64,000 nt of DNA from DASXYG01 sp036502625 (GCA_036502625.1 DASXYG010000121.1:26271-90270), one strand, 5' to 3'. Numbered from the stretch's first letter, positions 41,506 through 49,784 are shown. The notes: a model not told the origin generated them from the sequence alone. Program-made: numbers and translations.

Positions 41506-42345
41506 ATGGCGGGCGAGAAGATCAAGGTGGAGCTCGACGGTGTCCCCGAGACGCAGTTGTGGACGCTCTACCACCGCGCGGCCGAGGCCCGCAGGCCCGG
41601 CGGCGTGCTCGACGACCCGCGCGCGGTCGCGCTCGTCGACTCCATCGACTACCCCTTCGCCGAGCGCTTCGGCACCGGCGGCCACGGCTTCGGCCAGATG
41701 CAGGCGCTCCGCGTCCGCGCGTTCGACATCGAGGTCAAGCGGTTCCTCGCGGCCCACCCGGACGGCACGGTCGTCGCGCTCGGCGAGGGCTTGGAAACGC
41801 AGTTCTGGCGGGTCGACAACGGCCGGGTCCGCTGGCTGACCGTCGACCTCCCGGAGTCCGCGGCGGTCCGCCGCGCCCTGCTCCCCGCGGACGACGACCG
41901 CCGCCGCGTCCTCGCCCAGTCGGCGCTCGACACGGGCTGGACGGCCGAGGCCGACACCGCCAACGGCGTGCTGGTCACCGCGCAGGGCCTGCTGATGTAC
42001 CTCCACCCGGACGAGGTGCGCACGCTCATCGCCGCCTGCGCCGCGGCCTTCCCCGGCGGCGGCATGGTCTTCGACGCGATCCCCCGCTGGCTGTCGGCGG
42101 CCACCAAGCGCGGCTTCCGCGACCCGGCCACCGGCTACCAGATCCCCACCTGGCACTGGGCGATGGACCCGCGCGACCGCCCGAAGCTCCGCGAGGCGCA
42201 CCCCGGCATCCGCGTGGTCCGCGACGTGCCGCTGCCGGGCGGCCGGGGCCCGCTCGGCCTGGCCGCGCCGTGGCTGGGCCGCCTGCCGCTGGCCGGCGCC
42301 GTCATGCCGTCCATCACCTACCTCGGCTTCGCCGCCCGTACGTGA
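41506..42345 (+). CDS. Leucine-carboxyl-methyltransferase family SAM-dependent methyltransferase
   Basis: A 279-residue protein of the LCM/TIGR00027-like family. Features include DPRAVALVDSIDYPFAERFG (about residues 37-56), VVALGEGLETQFWRVDNGR as SAM motif I with the family's usual spacing, WLTVDLPESAAVRR for the acidic strand-2 end, and TAQGLLMYLHPDEV (about 159-172), where YLHPDEV is a signature. Such enzymes often O-methylate carboxyls in polyketide pathways. Neighbouring genes do not suggest a biosynthetic cluster, so target is unknown. Confidence 0.88.
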   Translation: MAGEKIKVELDGVPETQLWTLYHRAAEARRPGGVLDDPRAVALVDSIDYPFAERFGTGGHGFGQMQALRVRAFDIEVKRFLAAHPDGTVVALGEGLETQFWRVDNGRVRWLTVDLPESAAVRRALLPADDDRRRVLAQSALDTGWTAEADTANGVLVTAQGLLMYLHPDEVRTLIAACAAAFPGGGMVFDAIPRWLSAATKRGFRDPATGYQIPTWHWAMDPRDRPKLREAHPGIRVVRDVPLPGGRGPLGLAAPWLGRLPLAGAVMPSITYLGFAART

Positions 42346-42439
42346 CCCGCGTCACGCCCGCGGCGCGTGATGAGTTCCGGCGCCCCGGCGGATCTGTACG
42401 TGGTGGACGGATCGCCCGTCCATTCGTACGGAGGAGACG

Positions 42440-43093
42440 GTGATGACCGAGTTCCAGGCGCCCGCCGACATCGCGGTGGCGTTCATCGAGGCGTTCGGCC
42501 GGCGGGACACCGCCGCGGTGGCCGCCCTGCTCGCCGACGACGTCGTGTTCGAGAGCCCGCGCGCGACCCTGGCCGGCGCGGACGCGGTCGCGGCGGCGAT
42601 CGGCGGGTTCGCGCAGGCGGTGACCGGCGTGAAGATCATCTCGGCGCTCGGCGACGACGAGCGGGCCACGGTCGTGTACGACATGGCGACCGAGGCGTAC
42701 GGCACGCTGCGCGCCGCCGACCACGTCACGGTCAGCGGCGGCCGCATCACGTCGGACACCCTGGTCTTCGACGCCGGCCGGATCACCGCGCCCGCGCCGC
42801 CCGAGGCCACGGTGATCCGGTACGACACGCTCCCGGAGTCCGCGGACGCCAACCAGGCGCTGATCGAGGGCGTCTTCGCCCAGCTCGCCGCCGAGCGCCC
42901 CGGCGACGTCCGCTACACGGTGTTCCGCGACGGCACGTCGTTCACGCACGTCGTGGTGAACGGCCGCATGCCATCGCCGCTCGGCGACCTGGCCGCGTTC
43001 CAGGAGTTCCAGCGCGCCTTCGCCGACCGCGTGGCCGGCGGCCCGTCCCGGGTGGACACCCGCGTCGTGGGCGCGTACCGGATGATGGGCTGA
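42440..43093 (+). CDS. NTF2-like (SnoaL) protein with a C-terminal ABM-like domain
   Basis: A 217-residue two-part protein. The N-terminal half (about residues 6-115) is a SnoaL/NTF2-like domain: ADIAVAFIEAFGRRDTAAVAALLADDVVFESPRATLAGADAVAAA. The C-terminal half (about 125-217: ANQALIEGVFAQLAAERPGDVRYTVF, then DLAAFQEFQRAFADR) resembles a dimeric alpha/beta-barrel (antibiotic monooxygenase-like) domain. GGAGGAGA precedes the paired ATG codons. It lies 37 bp upstream of an ECF sigma factor that itself ends in a SnoaL-like domain, and they are likely co-transcribed. Function unknown. Confidence 0.8.
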   Translation: MMTEFQAPADIAVAFIEAFGRRDTAAVAALLADDVVFESPRATLAGADAVAAAIGGFAQAVTGVKIISALGDDERATVVYDMATEAYGTLRAADHVTVSGGRITSDTLVFDAGRITAPAPPEATVIRYDTLPESADANQALIEGVFAQLAAERPGDVRYTVFRDGTSFTHVVVNGRMPSPLGDLAAFQEFQRAFADRVAGGPSRVDTRVVGAYRMMG

Positions 43094-43130
43094 GGCCCTG
43101 ATGGGCGGGGCGGTACGTCAGGAGGCGCGG

Positions 43131-44084
43131 ATGCCGGCGGCGGCGCGGAGCGCGGAGGAGTTCGCGCGGCTGGCCGCCGCGCACCGTCCCGAACTGCTCG
43201 CGCTGTGCTACCGCATGCTCGGCTCCGCGCACGAGGCCGAGGACGTCGTGCAGGACACGTACCTGCGCGCCTGGCGCTCCTACGACGGGTTCGCCGGGCG
43301 TTCGTCGCCGCGCACCTGGCTGTACCGCATCGCCACGAACGCCTGCCTGCGCGCGCTGGAACGCGCGGCCCGGCGCCCGCTGCCGTCCGGCCTGGGCGCC
43401 CCGGGCGACGACACGGGCGGGGAGGTGGCGCCGCGTACGCCCGAGGTGCCGTGGCTGGAGCCGTTCCCAGATGACCCGGCGGCCGTCGTGGAGGCGCGCG
43501 CGGGGCTGCGGCTGGCGCTGGTGGCGGCGTTGCAGGTGCTGCCGCCGCGGCGGCGCGCCGTGCTCATCCTGCGCGACGTCCTCGAATGGCCGGCCGCCGA
43601 GGTGGCCGGCCTGCTCGACACGACGACGACCGCGGTCAACAGCCTGCTCCAGCACGCCCGCACCCAGCTCAGGAACGCCGACCCCCGTGCGCTTGAACCG
43701 TCCGCGCCGCTGGACGCGCACCGGCGCGACCTCCTCGACCGCTACGCCGCGGCGTTCGAGACGGCCGACATCGCCGGGCTCACCCGGGTGCTGGCCGAGG
43801 ACGCCGTCTGGGAGATGCCGCCGATCCCCACGTGGTTCGCCGGGCGCGCGGACGTCGCCGGCTTCCTGGCCACGCGGCTGCGCGCGCCCGGCGCGAACCG
43901 GATGGTGCCGGCCCGCGCGAACGGGCAGCCCGCGTACGCCGTGTACGCGGGCGACGCGCGCGGCGGCCACCTGCTGCACGCGCTGCACGTGGTCACCGTC
44001 GAGGAGCGCGGCATCGCGCGGGTGACGGCGTTCATGGACACCGGCGCGCTCGCCGCGTTCGGCCTGCCCGCGGCGCTCAGGTGA
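43131..44084 (+). CDS. ECF sigma factor with C-terminal SnoaL-like domain (SigG/SigJ type)
   Basis: A 317-residue sigma factor. Region 2 is HRPELLALCYRMLGSAHEAEDVVQDTYLRAW (about residues 20-50) with TWLYRIATNACL, region 4 is LPPRRRAVLILRDVLEWPAAEVAGLL..TAVNSLLQHAR (about 143-185), and residues ~200-317 form an NTF2/SnoaL-like domain (LLDRYAAAFETADIAGLTRVLAED). In such sigmas the C-terminal domain replaces an anti-sigma factor. The ATG at 43131 is preferred because AGGAGG lies 6 nt upstream; the ATG at 43101 lacks one. Convergent with the crcB gene, overlapping 8 nt. Confidence 0.92.
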   Translation: MPAAARSAEEFARLAAAHRPELLALCYRMLGSAHEAEDVVQDTYLRAWRSYDGFAGRSSPRTWLYRIATNACLRALERAARRPLPSGLGAPGDDTGGEVAPRTPEVPWLEPFPDDPAAVVEARAGLRLALVAALQVLPPRRRAVLILRDVLEWPAAEVAGLLDTTTTAVNSLLQHARTQLRNADPRALEPSAPLDAHRRDLLDRYAAAFETADIAGLTRVLAEDAVWEMPPIPTWFAGRADVAGFLATRLRAPGANRMVPARANGQPAYAVYAGDARGGHLLHALHVVTVEERGIARVTAFMDTGALAAFGLPAALR

Positions 44085-44442
44085 CCAGGCCGCCGAGGTA
44101 CCAGCCGGCGGCGGCCAGCGCGATGCCCGCGACGAGGCTGCCGAGCGCGTTGAGCCCCGCTTCGAGCACGGAGCCGTCCTCCAGCAGCCGCATCGTCTCG
44201 TAGCCGAACGTGGAGAACGTGGTGAGCGCGCCGCAGAAGCCGGTGCCGATGAGCGTGACGACCGCGGCGGGCAGGCCGTGCGCGGCGCCGAGCACGAACC
44301 CGAGGATCAGCGAGCCGGAGAGGTTCACCGCGAGCGTGCCCCACGGGAACGCGCCGGCCCGGCGGCCCTGGATCCAGCGGTCGAGCAGGTAGCGGGTCGG
44401 GGCGCCGACCACGCCGCCGGCGAACACGAGCAGGACCGTCAC
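44077..44442 (-). CDS. crcB: Fluoride channel CrcB/Fluc (second subunit)
   Basis: A 121-residue, four-helix membrane protein. GAPTRYLLDRWIQ (near residue 12) and GTGFCGALTTFSTFGYE (about residues 76-92) are the Fluc signature, including the phenylalanine box and the Na+-site region. Two Fluc subunits form a dual-topology dimer that exports fluoride. It is the third gene of the operon, overlapping the DUF190 gene by 4 nt. The partner crcB at 44789-45289 is divergent enough that a heterodimer is likely. Confidence 0.93.
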   Translation of the reverse strand: MTVLLVFAGGVVGAPTRYLLDRWIQGRRAGAFPWGTLAVNLSGSLILGFVLGAAHGLPAAVVTLIGTGFCGALTTFSTFGYETMRLLEDGSVLEAGLNALGSLVAGIALAAAGWYLGGLVT

Positions 44443-44789
44443 GGCTCCTCCCCGGGTGTCCGGCCGACGTAGCGGTAGACCTGCACGGGTTCGAGGGTGA
44501 CCAGCCCCTCGTCGATGAGCTCGTCGAGCTCCAGCAGGAACTCCGAGACGCGCTCCTCGACGTCGACGATCACGATGGCCAGCGGCAGGTCCTGGCTGAG
44601 CGACAGCAGGCGGCTGGTGTGGATGTGCGACGACGCGCCGAACCCCTCCAGGCCGCGGAAGACGCTGGCGCCGGCGAGCCCGGCGGCGCGCGCCCGCCGC
44701 ACGATCTCGGAGTAGAGCGGGTGGTGGCCGTGCTGGTCGTCCTCGCCGACGTAGATCGTCAGGCGTACGGCGGGTCCGGCGAGTCGCAT
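44439..44789 (-). CDS. DUF190 domain protein
   Basis: A 116-residue PII-like protein. AVRLTIYVGEDDQHGHHPLYSEIVRRARAAGLAGASVFRG (residues 7-46) and SLSQDLPLAIVIVDVEERVSEFLLELDELI are diagnostic for DUF190, which has a ferredoxin-like fold. It sits between two crcB genes with 1-nt (TGATG) and 4-nt overlaps, so it is translationally coupled to both. DUF190 proteins are recurrent partners of CrcB, and a regulatory role in fluoride export is inferred from this association only. Confidence 0.92.
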   Translation of the reverse strand: MRLAGPAVRLTIYVGEDDQHGHHPLYSEIVRRARAAGLAGASVFRGLEGFGASSHIHTSRLLSLSQDLPLAIVIVDVEERVSEFLLELDELIDEGLVTLEPVQVYRYVGRTPGEEP

Positions 44790-45289
44790 CAGGTCTCCTC
44801 GGTGGCGCGGGGCCGGCGCACGGTGGTGCGGGCGAGCAGGCGGCCGAGCACGATGCCGCACCAGACGGCGGCGAGCCCGGCGACGAGGCTGGTCAGGGCG
44901 TAGGCGTCGGCGCGGGACCACAGCCCGGCGGCGGCGATGTCGCGCACCTCGGTGACGTACGTCGAGAACGTCGTGTAGCCGCCGATGACGCCGACGCACA
45001 CGAACGGCCGTACGTACTTCCGGGGCGGCCAGACCTCCATGATGTACACCATGAGCAGCCCGAGCGCGAAGGAACCGCTCAGGTTGACCAGCAGCGTGTT
45101 CCACGGGAAGCCGTGCGGCGGCACCGGGATGGCGCGTTCCACCAGGTAGCGCAGCACGCTGCCGATGCCGCCGCCGAGCCCGACCACCGCGGGGACGCGC
45201 CACGCGCGGGCGTGGCGGCGCCGCCGGGACGCGGTGAAGACGTCGGCTCCGGGCTCGGTGGCCGTACGCGATCGTCGCGGGTCGGTCAT
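44789..45289 (-). CDS. crcB: Fluoride channel CrcB/Fluc (first subunit)
   Basis: A 166-residue Fluc protein with a ~38-residue basic cytoplasmic N-terminus. GGGIGSVLRYLVERAI (about residues 38-53), FPWNTLLVNLSGSFALG and GVIGGYTTFSTYVTEVRD match the family; the signature lacks the FCG of the second subunit (VIGGYTTFST). GAGGAGGAG lies 5 nt before the ATG at 45289. First gene of the operon, downstream of a probable fluoride riboswitch. Confidence 0.93.
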   Translation of the reverse strand: MTDPRRSRTATEPGADVFTASRRRRHARAWRVPAVVGLGGGIGSVLRYLVERAIPVPPHGFPWNTLLVNLSGSFALGLLMVYIMEVWPPRKYVRPFVCVGVIGGYTTFSTYVTEVRDIAAAGLWSRADAYALTSLVAGLAAVWCGIVLGRLLARTTVRRPRATEET

Positions 45290-45324
45290 GCGCTCCTCCT
45301 CGGTCTCCGGGCACGGCGAACCGC

Positions 45325-45382
45325 CGCACCCAGGGACCGTTGGCGGCCGCGCCGCGGTTCTCGGCGGGCCCCACCGCCGTCC
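45325..45382 (-). promoter_or_regulatory. Probable fluoride (crcB) riboswitch
   Basis: Reading the minus strand in the leader of the CrcB operon: GGCGGTGGGGCCCGCC, then GAGAACCGC, then CAACGGTCCCTGGG. This follows the order of the crcB motif (GG.GATGG.GT.CCCCC, AACCGC.., TGATGGC.CCTGC), including the AACCGC core and a distal G-G-.-C-C-C-T segment for the pseudoknot. Key positions differ slightly (GGTGG in place of GATGG). A covariance model search would settle it. Confidence 0.55.
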
Positions 45383-45393
45383 GACCGAGGTCA

Positions 45394-45399
45394 AGTATA
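45394..45399 (-). promoter_or_regulatory. -10 box TATACT of the fluoride operon
   Basis: TATACT on the minus strand lies about 12 nt before the first riboswitch stem, so transcription would start close to the aptamer. The box is 14 nt beyond the menB stop at 45413, giving the fluoride genes their own promoter. Confidence 0.55.
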
Positions 45400-45412
45400 G
45401 GAGGCGCCGCGA

Positions 45413-46312
45413 TCAGTAGTAGTGCGGGTACTCCGACCAGTCGGGGTCGCGCTTGTCCAGGAAGGCGGCGCGGCCCTCGACCGCCTCGTCCGTCATGTAC
45501 GCCAGGCGGGTCGTCTCGCCGGCGAAGAGCTGCTGCCCGACGAGGCCGTCGTCGATGGCGTTGAAGGCGTACTTCAGCATGCGCTGCGCGGTCGGGCTCT
45601 TCGCGTTGATCTCCGCGGCCCACTCCAGGCCGGTGGACTCCAGCTCGGCGTGCGGCACGACCGCGTTGACCATGCCCATGCGGTGGGCGTCCTCGGCGGA
45701 GTAGGCGCGGCCGAGGAAGAAGATCTCGCGGGCGAACTTCTGGCCCACCTGGCGGGCCAGGTACGCCGAGCCGAACCCGCCGTCGAAGCTGGCCACCGCG
45801 GCGTCGGTCTGCTTGAACCAGGCGTGCTCGGCGCTGGCGATCGTCAGGTCGCACACGACGTGCAGGCTGTGCCCGCCGCCGGCCGCCCAGCCCGGTGCGA
45901 GGCAGATCACCGGCTTGGGCATGAACCTGATCAGCCGCTGGCACTCCAGGATGTGCAGCCGGCCCGCGCGCGCCGGGTCGACCGTTTCCGCGGTCTCGCC
46001 GTCGGCGTAGCGGTAGCCGTCGCGGCCCCGGATGCGCTGGTCGCCGCCGGAGCAGAACGCCCACCCGCCGTCGCGCGGCGACGGGCCGTTCCCGGTGAGC
46101 AGCACCGCCCCGACGTCGCCGGACATCCGCGCGTGGTCCAGCGCGCGGTACAGCTCGTCCACGGTGTGCGGCCGGAACGCGTTCCGCACCTCGGGCCGGT
46201 CGAACGCGATCCGTACGGTGCCCTGGTCGACGGCACGGTGATACGTGATGTCCGTGAAGTCGAAGCCGTCGACGACCCGCCACCGGGCGGCGTCGAACAA
46301 TTCAGAAACCAC
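45413..46312 (-). CDS. menB: 1,4-Dihydroxy-2-naphthoyl-CoA synthase (MenB)
   Basis: A 299-residue crotonase-fold enzyme that cyclises o-succinylbenzoyl-CoA in menaquinone synthesis. MenB features include GWAFCSGGDQRIRGRDGY (about residues 83-100), PVICLAPGWAAGGGHSLHVVCDLTIAS (about 133-159) and SFDGGFGSAYLARQVGQKFAREI, which are specific to MenB rather than fatty-acid hydratases. The GTG at 46312 is chosen because AGGAGG lies 8 nt upstream; TTG codons two and three codons earlier are too close to it. The other men genes lie 0.5-6 kb away on the same strand or diverging. Confidence 0.95.
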   Translation of the reverse strand: MVSELFDAARWRVVDGFDFTDITYHRAVDQGTVRIAFDRPEVRNAFRPHTVDELYRALDHARMSGDVGAVLLTGNGPSPRDGGWAFCSGGDQRIRGRDGYRYADGETAETVDPARAGRLHILECQRLIRFMPKPVICLAPGWAAGGGHSLHVVCDLTIASAEHAWFKQTDAAVASFDGGFGSAYLARQVGQKFAREIFFLGRAYSAEDAHRMGMVNAVVPHAELESTGLEWAAEINAKSPTAQRMLKYAFNAIDDGLVGQQLFAGETTRLAYMTDEAVEGRAAFLDKRDPDWSEYPHYY

Positions 46313-46415
46313 CAACAAGCCCTCCTAGATCAGCCGTGAGCATATTCCCGGGGCGCCCGCCCACAGCGGGCGCATAGGGTTCCCGTGGATCCGTTCTCGT
46401 CGTAAAGGGGTGGTC

Positions 46416-46787
46416 ATGCGCCGTCTGGGTGCCGTTGTGCTGGTCGGGGTCGCCGTGCTGTTCATGACCACGGGGTGCGACAAGACGAGCAGCCAGTGCC
46501 GCAACGGGTCGTGCGAGGTCGCCGTGAGCGGCAGGCCCACCGTGAACCTGGGCGGCGGCTCCGGCCCGACCTCCAGCTCCGGCCGGCACCGCTACGGCTC
46601 GTCGCACAACGGACCGAGCCTCACCGTGCAGGGGTACGAGGGCGACGCCGTGCGCATCAACGTCCACGCCGACACGCAGACCGTGCGCACCGGGCAGACC
46701 GCGATGATCGGCGGCCTGCGTGTGCGGGTCGAGTCGGTCAGCGGCGAGAGCGCGAAGCTGCACGTCGACTACCGGGCCGGCTACTGA
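46416..46787 (+). CDS. Small secreted lipoprotein-like protein
   Basis: A 123-residue exported protein. The signal peptide RRLGAVVLVGVAVLFMTTGC puts a lipidation-type Cys at position 21, though position -3 is Thr rather than Leu/Val, so processing may be by signal peptidase I or lipidation may be weak. The mature part contains two further Cys (SQCRNGSCEV), a Ser/Gly-rich linker and a beta-rich domain (DAVRINVHADTQTVRTGQ). ATG 46416 has AAAGGGG 8 nt upstream. It lies oppositely oriented between menB and menF. I do not recognise the family. Confidence 0.78.
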   Translation: MRRLGAVVLVGVAVLFMTTGCDKTSSQCRNGSCEVAVSGRPTVNLGGGSGPTSSSGRHRYGSSHNGPSLTVQGYEGDAVRINVHADTQTVRTGQTAMIGGLRVRVESVSGESAKLHVDYRAGY

Positions 46788-46803
46788 GAGGCGCACGGCC
46801 GCG

Positions 46804-48099
46804 TCAGTCGAGCGCGTTGCGGACGACCCGGAACTTCATGTCGACCTCGGCCAGCTCGGTGGCCGGGTCGGAGCCCGCGACGATGCCGGCGCCGGCGAAC
46901 AACCGCGCCCCCGGCCCGTCGGGGCCGTCGACCAGTTGCGCGCCGCGCAGCGCGATGCCCCACTCGCCGTTGCCGCGGCCGTCCACCCAGCCGACCGGCC
47001 CGGCGTAGCGGCCGCGGTCCATGCCCTCGAGGTCGCGGATGGCCTGCACGGCGACGTCCGTCGGGGTGCCGCCCACCGCGGCCGTGGGGTGCAGCGCGGC
47101 GGCGACGTCGAGGGACGACAGGTCGTCGGCCAGCTCGCCGGCGATGCGGGTGGCGAGGTGCTGGATGTTCGCCACCTTCAGCAGGAACGGGGTGTCGTCG
47201 CAGGTGATGGACGCGCACAGCGGGGCCAGCGACGCGCGCGCGGACTCCGCGGCGTAGCCGTGCTCCTCGACGTTCTTCGCCGAGCTCATCAGCTCGGCGC
47301 CCAGCGCGTCGTCCTCGGCGGTGTCGGCGCCGCGCGGCGCGGACCCGGCGAGCACCAGTGAGCTCAGCCGCCGCCCGAAGCGCCGGATCAGCAACTCGGG
47401 CGTGGCGCCGATGAGGCCGTCGCAGGCGTAGGTGTAGCAGTCGGGGTACCGCTCGGCCAGGCGGCCGGCGACCACCCGGGCGTCGATCGGCTCGGTGGTG
47501 CGGGCGTAGAGGTCGCGGGCCAGCACGACCTTGTCGTACGCGCCGCCGCGCATCGCCCGCACCGCGCGCGCGACGCGCCGCCCCCACTCCTCCGGCGGCA
47601 GCGTGCCGTCGCGCCAGCCGGCGACGGTGGTCGGGCGCAGCGGCGCGGTCGGGCCTTCGGTGAGCGGGTCGCCGGGGTCCGGGTCGCCGGGGCCGGTGAT
47701 GGTGGTCAGCCAGGCGCGGCCGTCGCGGCGGCCGAGCACGACGCGCGGAACGACCAGCACGGATCCGGCGGCGCGGCGGTCGAAGGTGAGGGCGCCGAAC
47801 GCGACGAGGCCGGTGCCGGGCAGCCGCAGCGGGTCGTCGACCCGGGCGCCGGCGACGGTCGCGGCGAGCAGGTCGTGCGCGGCGGCGTCGCGGTCGTCGC
47901 CGGGCGGTACGGCGACGCGGGCGGCCTCGCCCCATCCGACCAGGCCGTCGCCGTGGTGCAGCCAGATCAGCGGCGCCGGGTCGGGCAGCCGGGCGAGCAG
48001 GTCGCCCGGGTCGGGGATCTCCCGGGTGCGGGCCACGAGGCCGGAATCCACGGGCCGCGGCGCGGTGGCCGGGCCGGTCGCCGGGGCGCGGGCGCTCAC
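46804..48099 (-). CDS. menF: Isochorismate synthase (MenF/EntC family)
   Basis: A 431-residue chorismate-binding enzyme. KVVLARDLYART (about residues 184-195), FGRRLSSLVLAGSAPRGAD-like text with the LAGSAPRG motif, KNVEEHGYAAE (about 276-286), and AALHPTAAVGGTP (about 331-343) are the isochorismate synthase signatures, as is GPVGWVDGRGNGEWGIALRGA. It converts chorismate to isochorismate, the first step of the o-succinylbenzoate route. The first ~130 residues are variable. The GTG start overlaps the menD stop by 4 nt, so it is the last gene of menC-menD-menF. Confidence 0.93.
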   Translation of the reverse strand: MSARAPATGPATAPRPVDSGLVARTREIPDPGDLLARLPDPAPLIWLHHGDGLVGWGEAARVAVPPGDDRDAAAHDLLAATVAGARVDDPLRLPGTGLVAFGALTFDRRAAGSVLVVPRVVLGRRDGRAWLTTITGPGDPDPGDPLTEGPTAPLRPTTVAGWRDGTLPPEEWGRRVARAVRAMRGGAYDKVVLARDLYARTTEPIDARVVAGRLAERYPDCYTYACDGLIGATPELLIRRFGRRLSSLVLAGSAPRGADTAEDDALGAELMSSAKNVEEHGYAAESARASLAPLCASITCDDTPFLLKVANIQHLATRIAGELADDLSSLDVAAALHPTAAVGGTPTDVAVQAIRDLEGMDRGRYAGPVGWVDGRGNGEWGIALRGAQLVDGPDGPGARLFAGAGIVAGSDPATELAEVDMKFRVVRNALD

Positions 48100-49784
48100 A
48101 GCGCGGCCCGTACGGCGCGGGCGGCGGCGTCGGCGAGCCGCGCGCGCCCGGTCTCGGCGCGTGACGTGCGCACCTCGACGACGCGCAGCCCCTCGCCCTT
48201 GAGCAGGCCGGGCAGCTCGCCGTCGCCGACCAGGGCGTACGGCGTGCCGGTGGCGGCGGCCACGGCGGCGAGGTCGACGCCGTGCGGGGTGCCGAACAGC
48301 CGCTCGAACGGGCCGGGCAGCGCGGCCTGCGGCAGGCTTGAGAAGATGCCGCCGCCGTCGTTGTTGACGACCACGAGCGTGAGGTCGGGCACCGCCTCGC
48401 CGGGGCCGATGATCAGGCCGTTCTGGTCGTGCAGCGCGGTGAGGTCGCCGATCAGGGCGTACGCGGGGCCGCCGCCGGCCGCCTGGTGGGCCAGCGCCGC
48501 GCCGGACGCGGCCGACACGGTGCCGTCGATGCCGCTGGTGCCGCGGTTGGCGAGCACCCGCAGGCCGGTGCGCGGCGCCATCGCGAGGTCGAGGTCGCGT
48601 ACGGGCTGGGACGAGCCGGTGAACAGCAGCGAGCCGTCGGGCAGCGCGGCGGCGAGGTCGCGGGCCAGGCGCGGCTCGGGGGGCGCGGCCGGGCCGTCGA
48701 GCACGGCGTCGATCGCGGCGCGCGCGGCGTCCTCGGCGGCCCGCCACCCGGCCAGCCACGGGCCGGGCGCGCCGTCGGCGGCGGTGTCCGGCTCGGTGGG
48801 CCGCCAGGGCTCGGCGTAGCGGTGGGCGCGGGTGGCCGTACGGGTCGGGTCGGGCCAGCGCTCGGTGGCGGACACCACGATGTGGTCGCCGGCCGTGGCC
48901 AGGTAGCCGAGCAGCGGCTTGGACAGGCCGGGGCGGCCCACCGTGACGACGACGTCGGGGCGGTGGCGCTCGGCGAACTCGGGCACCGAGAGCACGTGGT
49001 GGTAGGCGGAGATCGCGTTCGGGCCGCTGCGCGCGTTGCCGGACGGCTCGGACAGGACCGGCCAGCCGTGTGCCTGCGCGTGCGCCACGAACGGCGCCGG
49101 GTCGACCGTGGTGTCGCCGACGACGAGCACGCCGCGCGGCGCGCCGGGCAGCGCGGGCGGCGCGGCCTCGGCGGCGGCGACGGTGGTCCACGGGGCGCCG
49201 CCCGCGCGGCCGTCCAGGCTCTCCGGCCACGTCGTGTCGCCGTCGGGGACCAGGGGCTCGCGGAACGCCAGGTTCAGGTGGACGGGGCCGGGGTCGGCGC
49301 CGGTGGCGTACGCGACGGCGCGGCACGCGGTGGACCGCCAGTACGCGGCCATGCCGGCGCGCTCCTCGGGAACGCCGACCTCGCAGAACCAGCGGACCGC
49401 CGAGCCGTACATCTTGATCTGGTCGATCGCCTGGTTGGCCGCGGTGGCGCGCAGCTCGGGCGGGCGGTCGGCGGTGAGCAGCAGCAGCGGCACGCCGGAC
49501 TCGGCGGCCTCGGTGACCGCCGGGTGGAAGTTGGCCGCGGCCGAACCGGACGTGCAGACCACCGGTACGGGGCGGGCGGACGCGCGGGCCAGGCCGAGGG
49601 CCAGGAACGCGGCGGACCGTTCGTCGTGGCGGACGTGCAGCCGCAGGCGGCCGGCGCGCTCGGCGTCGTCGAGGGCCAGCGCGAGCGGCGTCGACCGGGA
49701 GCCCGGCGCGAGCACCGCCTCGGCGACGCCGCAGCGGGCGAGCTCGTCGACGAGGGTGGCGGCCAGCGCGGTGGCGGGGTTCAC
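48096..49784 (-). CDS. menD: SEPHCHC synthase (MenD)
   Basis: A 562-residue thiamine-diphosphate enzyme that joins isochorismate with 2-oxoglutarate. N-terminal LAPGSRSTPLALALDD (about residues 24-39), DERSAAFLALGLARAS (catalytic Glu about 55), TSGSAAANFHPAVTEAAE and LTADRPPELRATAANQAIDQ are MenD-specific. The ThDP/Mg2+ motif is GDLTALHDQNG...NNDGGGIFSSLPQA (about 434-467). GTG at 49784 overlaps the menC stop by 4 nt. Length is typical. Confidence 0.96.
   Translation of the reverse strand: MNPATALAATLVDELARCGVAEAVLAPGSRSTPLALALDDAERAGRLRLHVRHDERSAAFLALGLARASARPVPVVCTSGSAAANFHPAVTEAAESGVPLLLLTADRPPELRATAANQAIDQIKMYGSAVRWFCEVGVPEERAGMAAYWRSTACRAVAYATGADPGPVHLNLAFREPLVPDGDTTWPESLDGRAGGAPWTTVAAAEAAPPALPGAPRGVLVVGDTTVDPAPFVAHAQAHGWPVLSEPSGNARSGPNAISAYHHVLSVPEFAERHRPDVVVTVGRPGLSKPLLGYLATAGDHIVVSATERWPDPTRTATRAHRYAEPWRPTEPDTAADGAPGPWLAGWRAAEDAARAAIDAVLDGPAAPPEPRLARDLAAALPDGSLLFTGSSQPVRDLDLAMAPRTGLRVLANRGTSGIDGTVSAASGAALAHQAAGGGPAYALIGDLTALHDQNGLIIGPGEAVPDLTLVVVNNDGGGIFSSLPQAALPGPFERLFGTPHGVDLAAVAAATGTPYALVGDGELPGLLKGEGLRVVEVRTSRAETGRARLADAAARAVRAAL

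Noticed and set aside
42355..42439. A separate small gene in the gap before the NTF2-like protein
   Set aside because: The frame starting at 42367 is antisense-type Arg-rich sequence; the gap is better read as promoter and ribosome-binding site.
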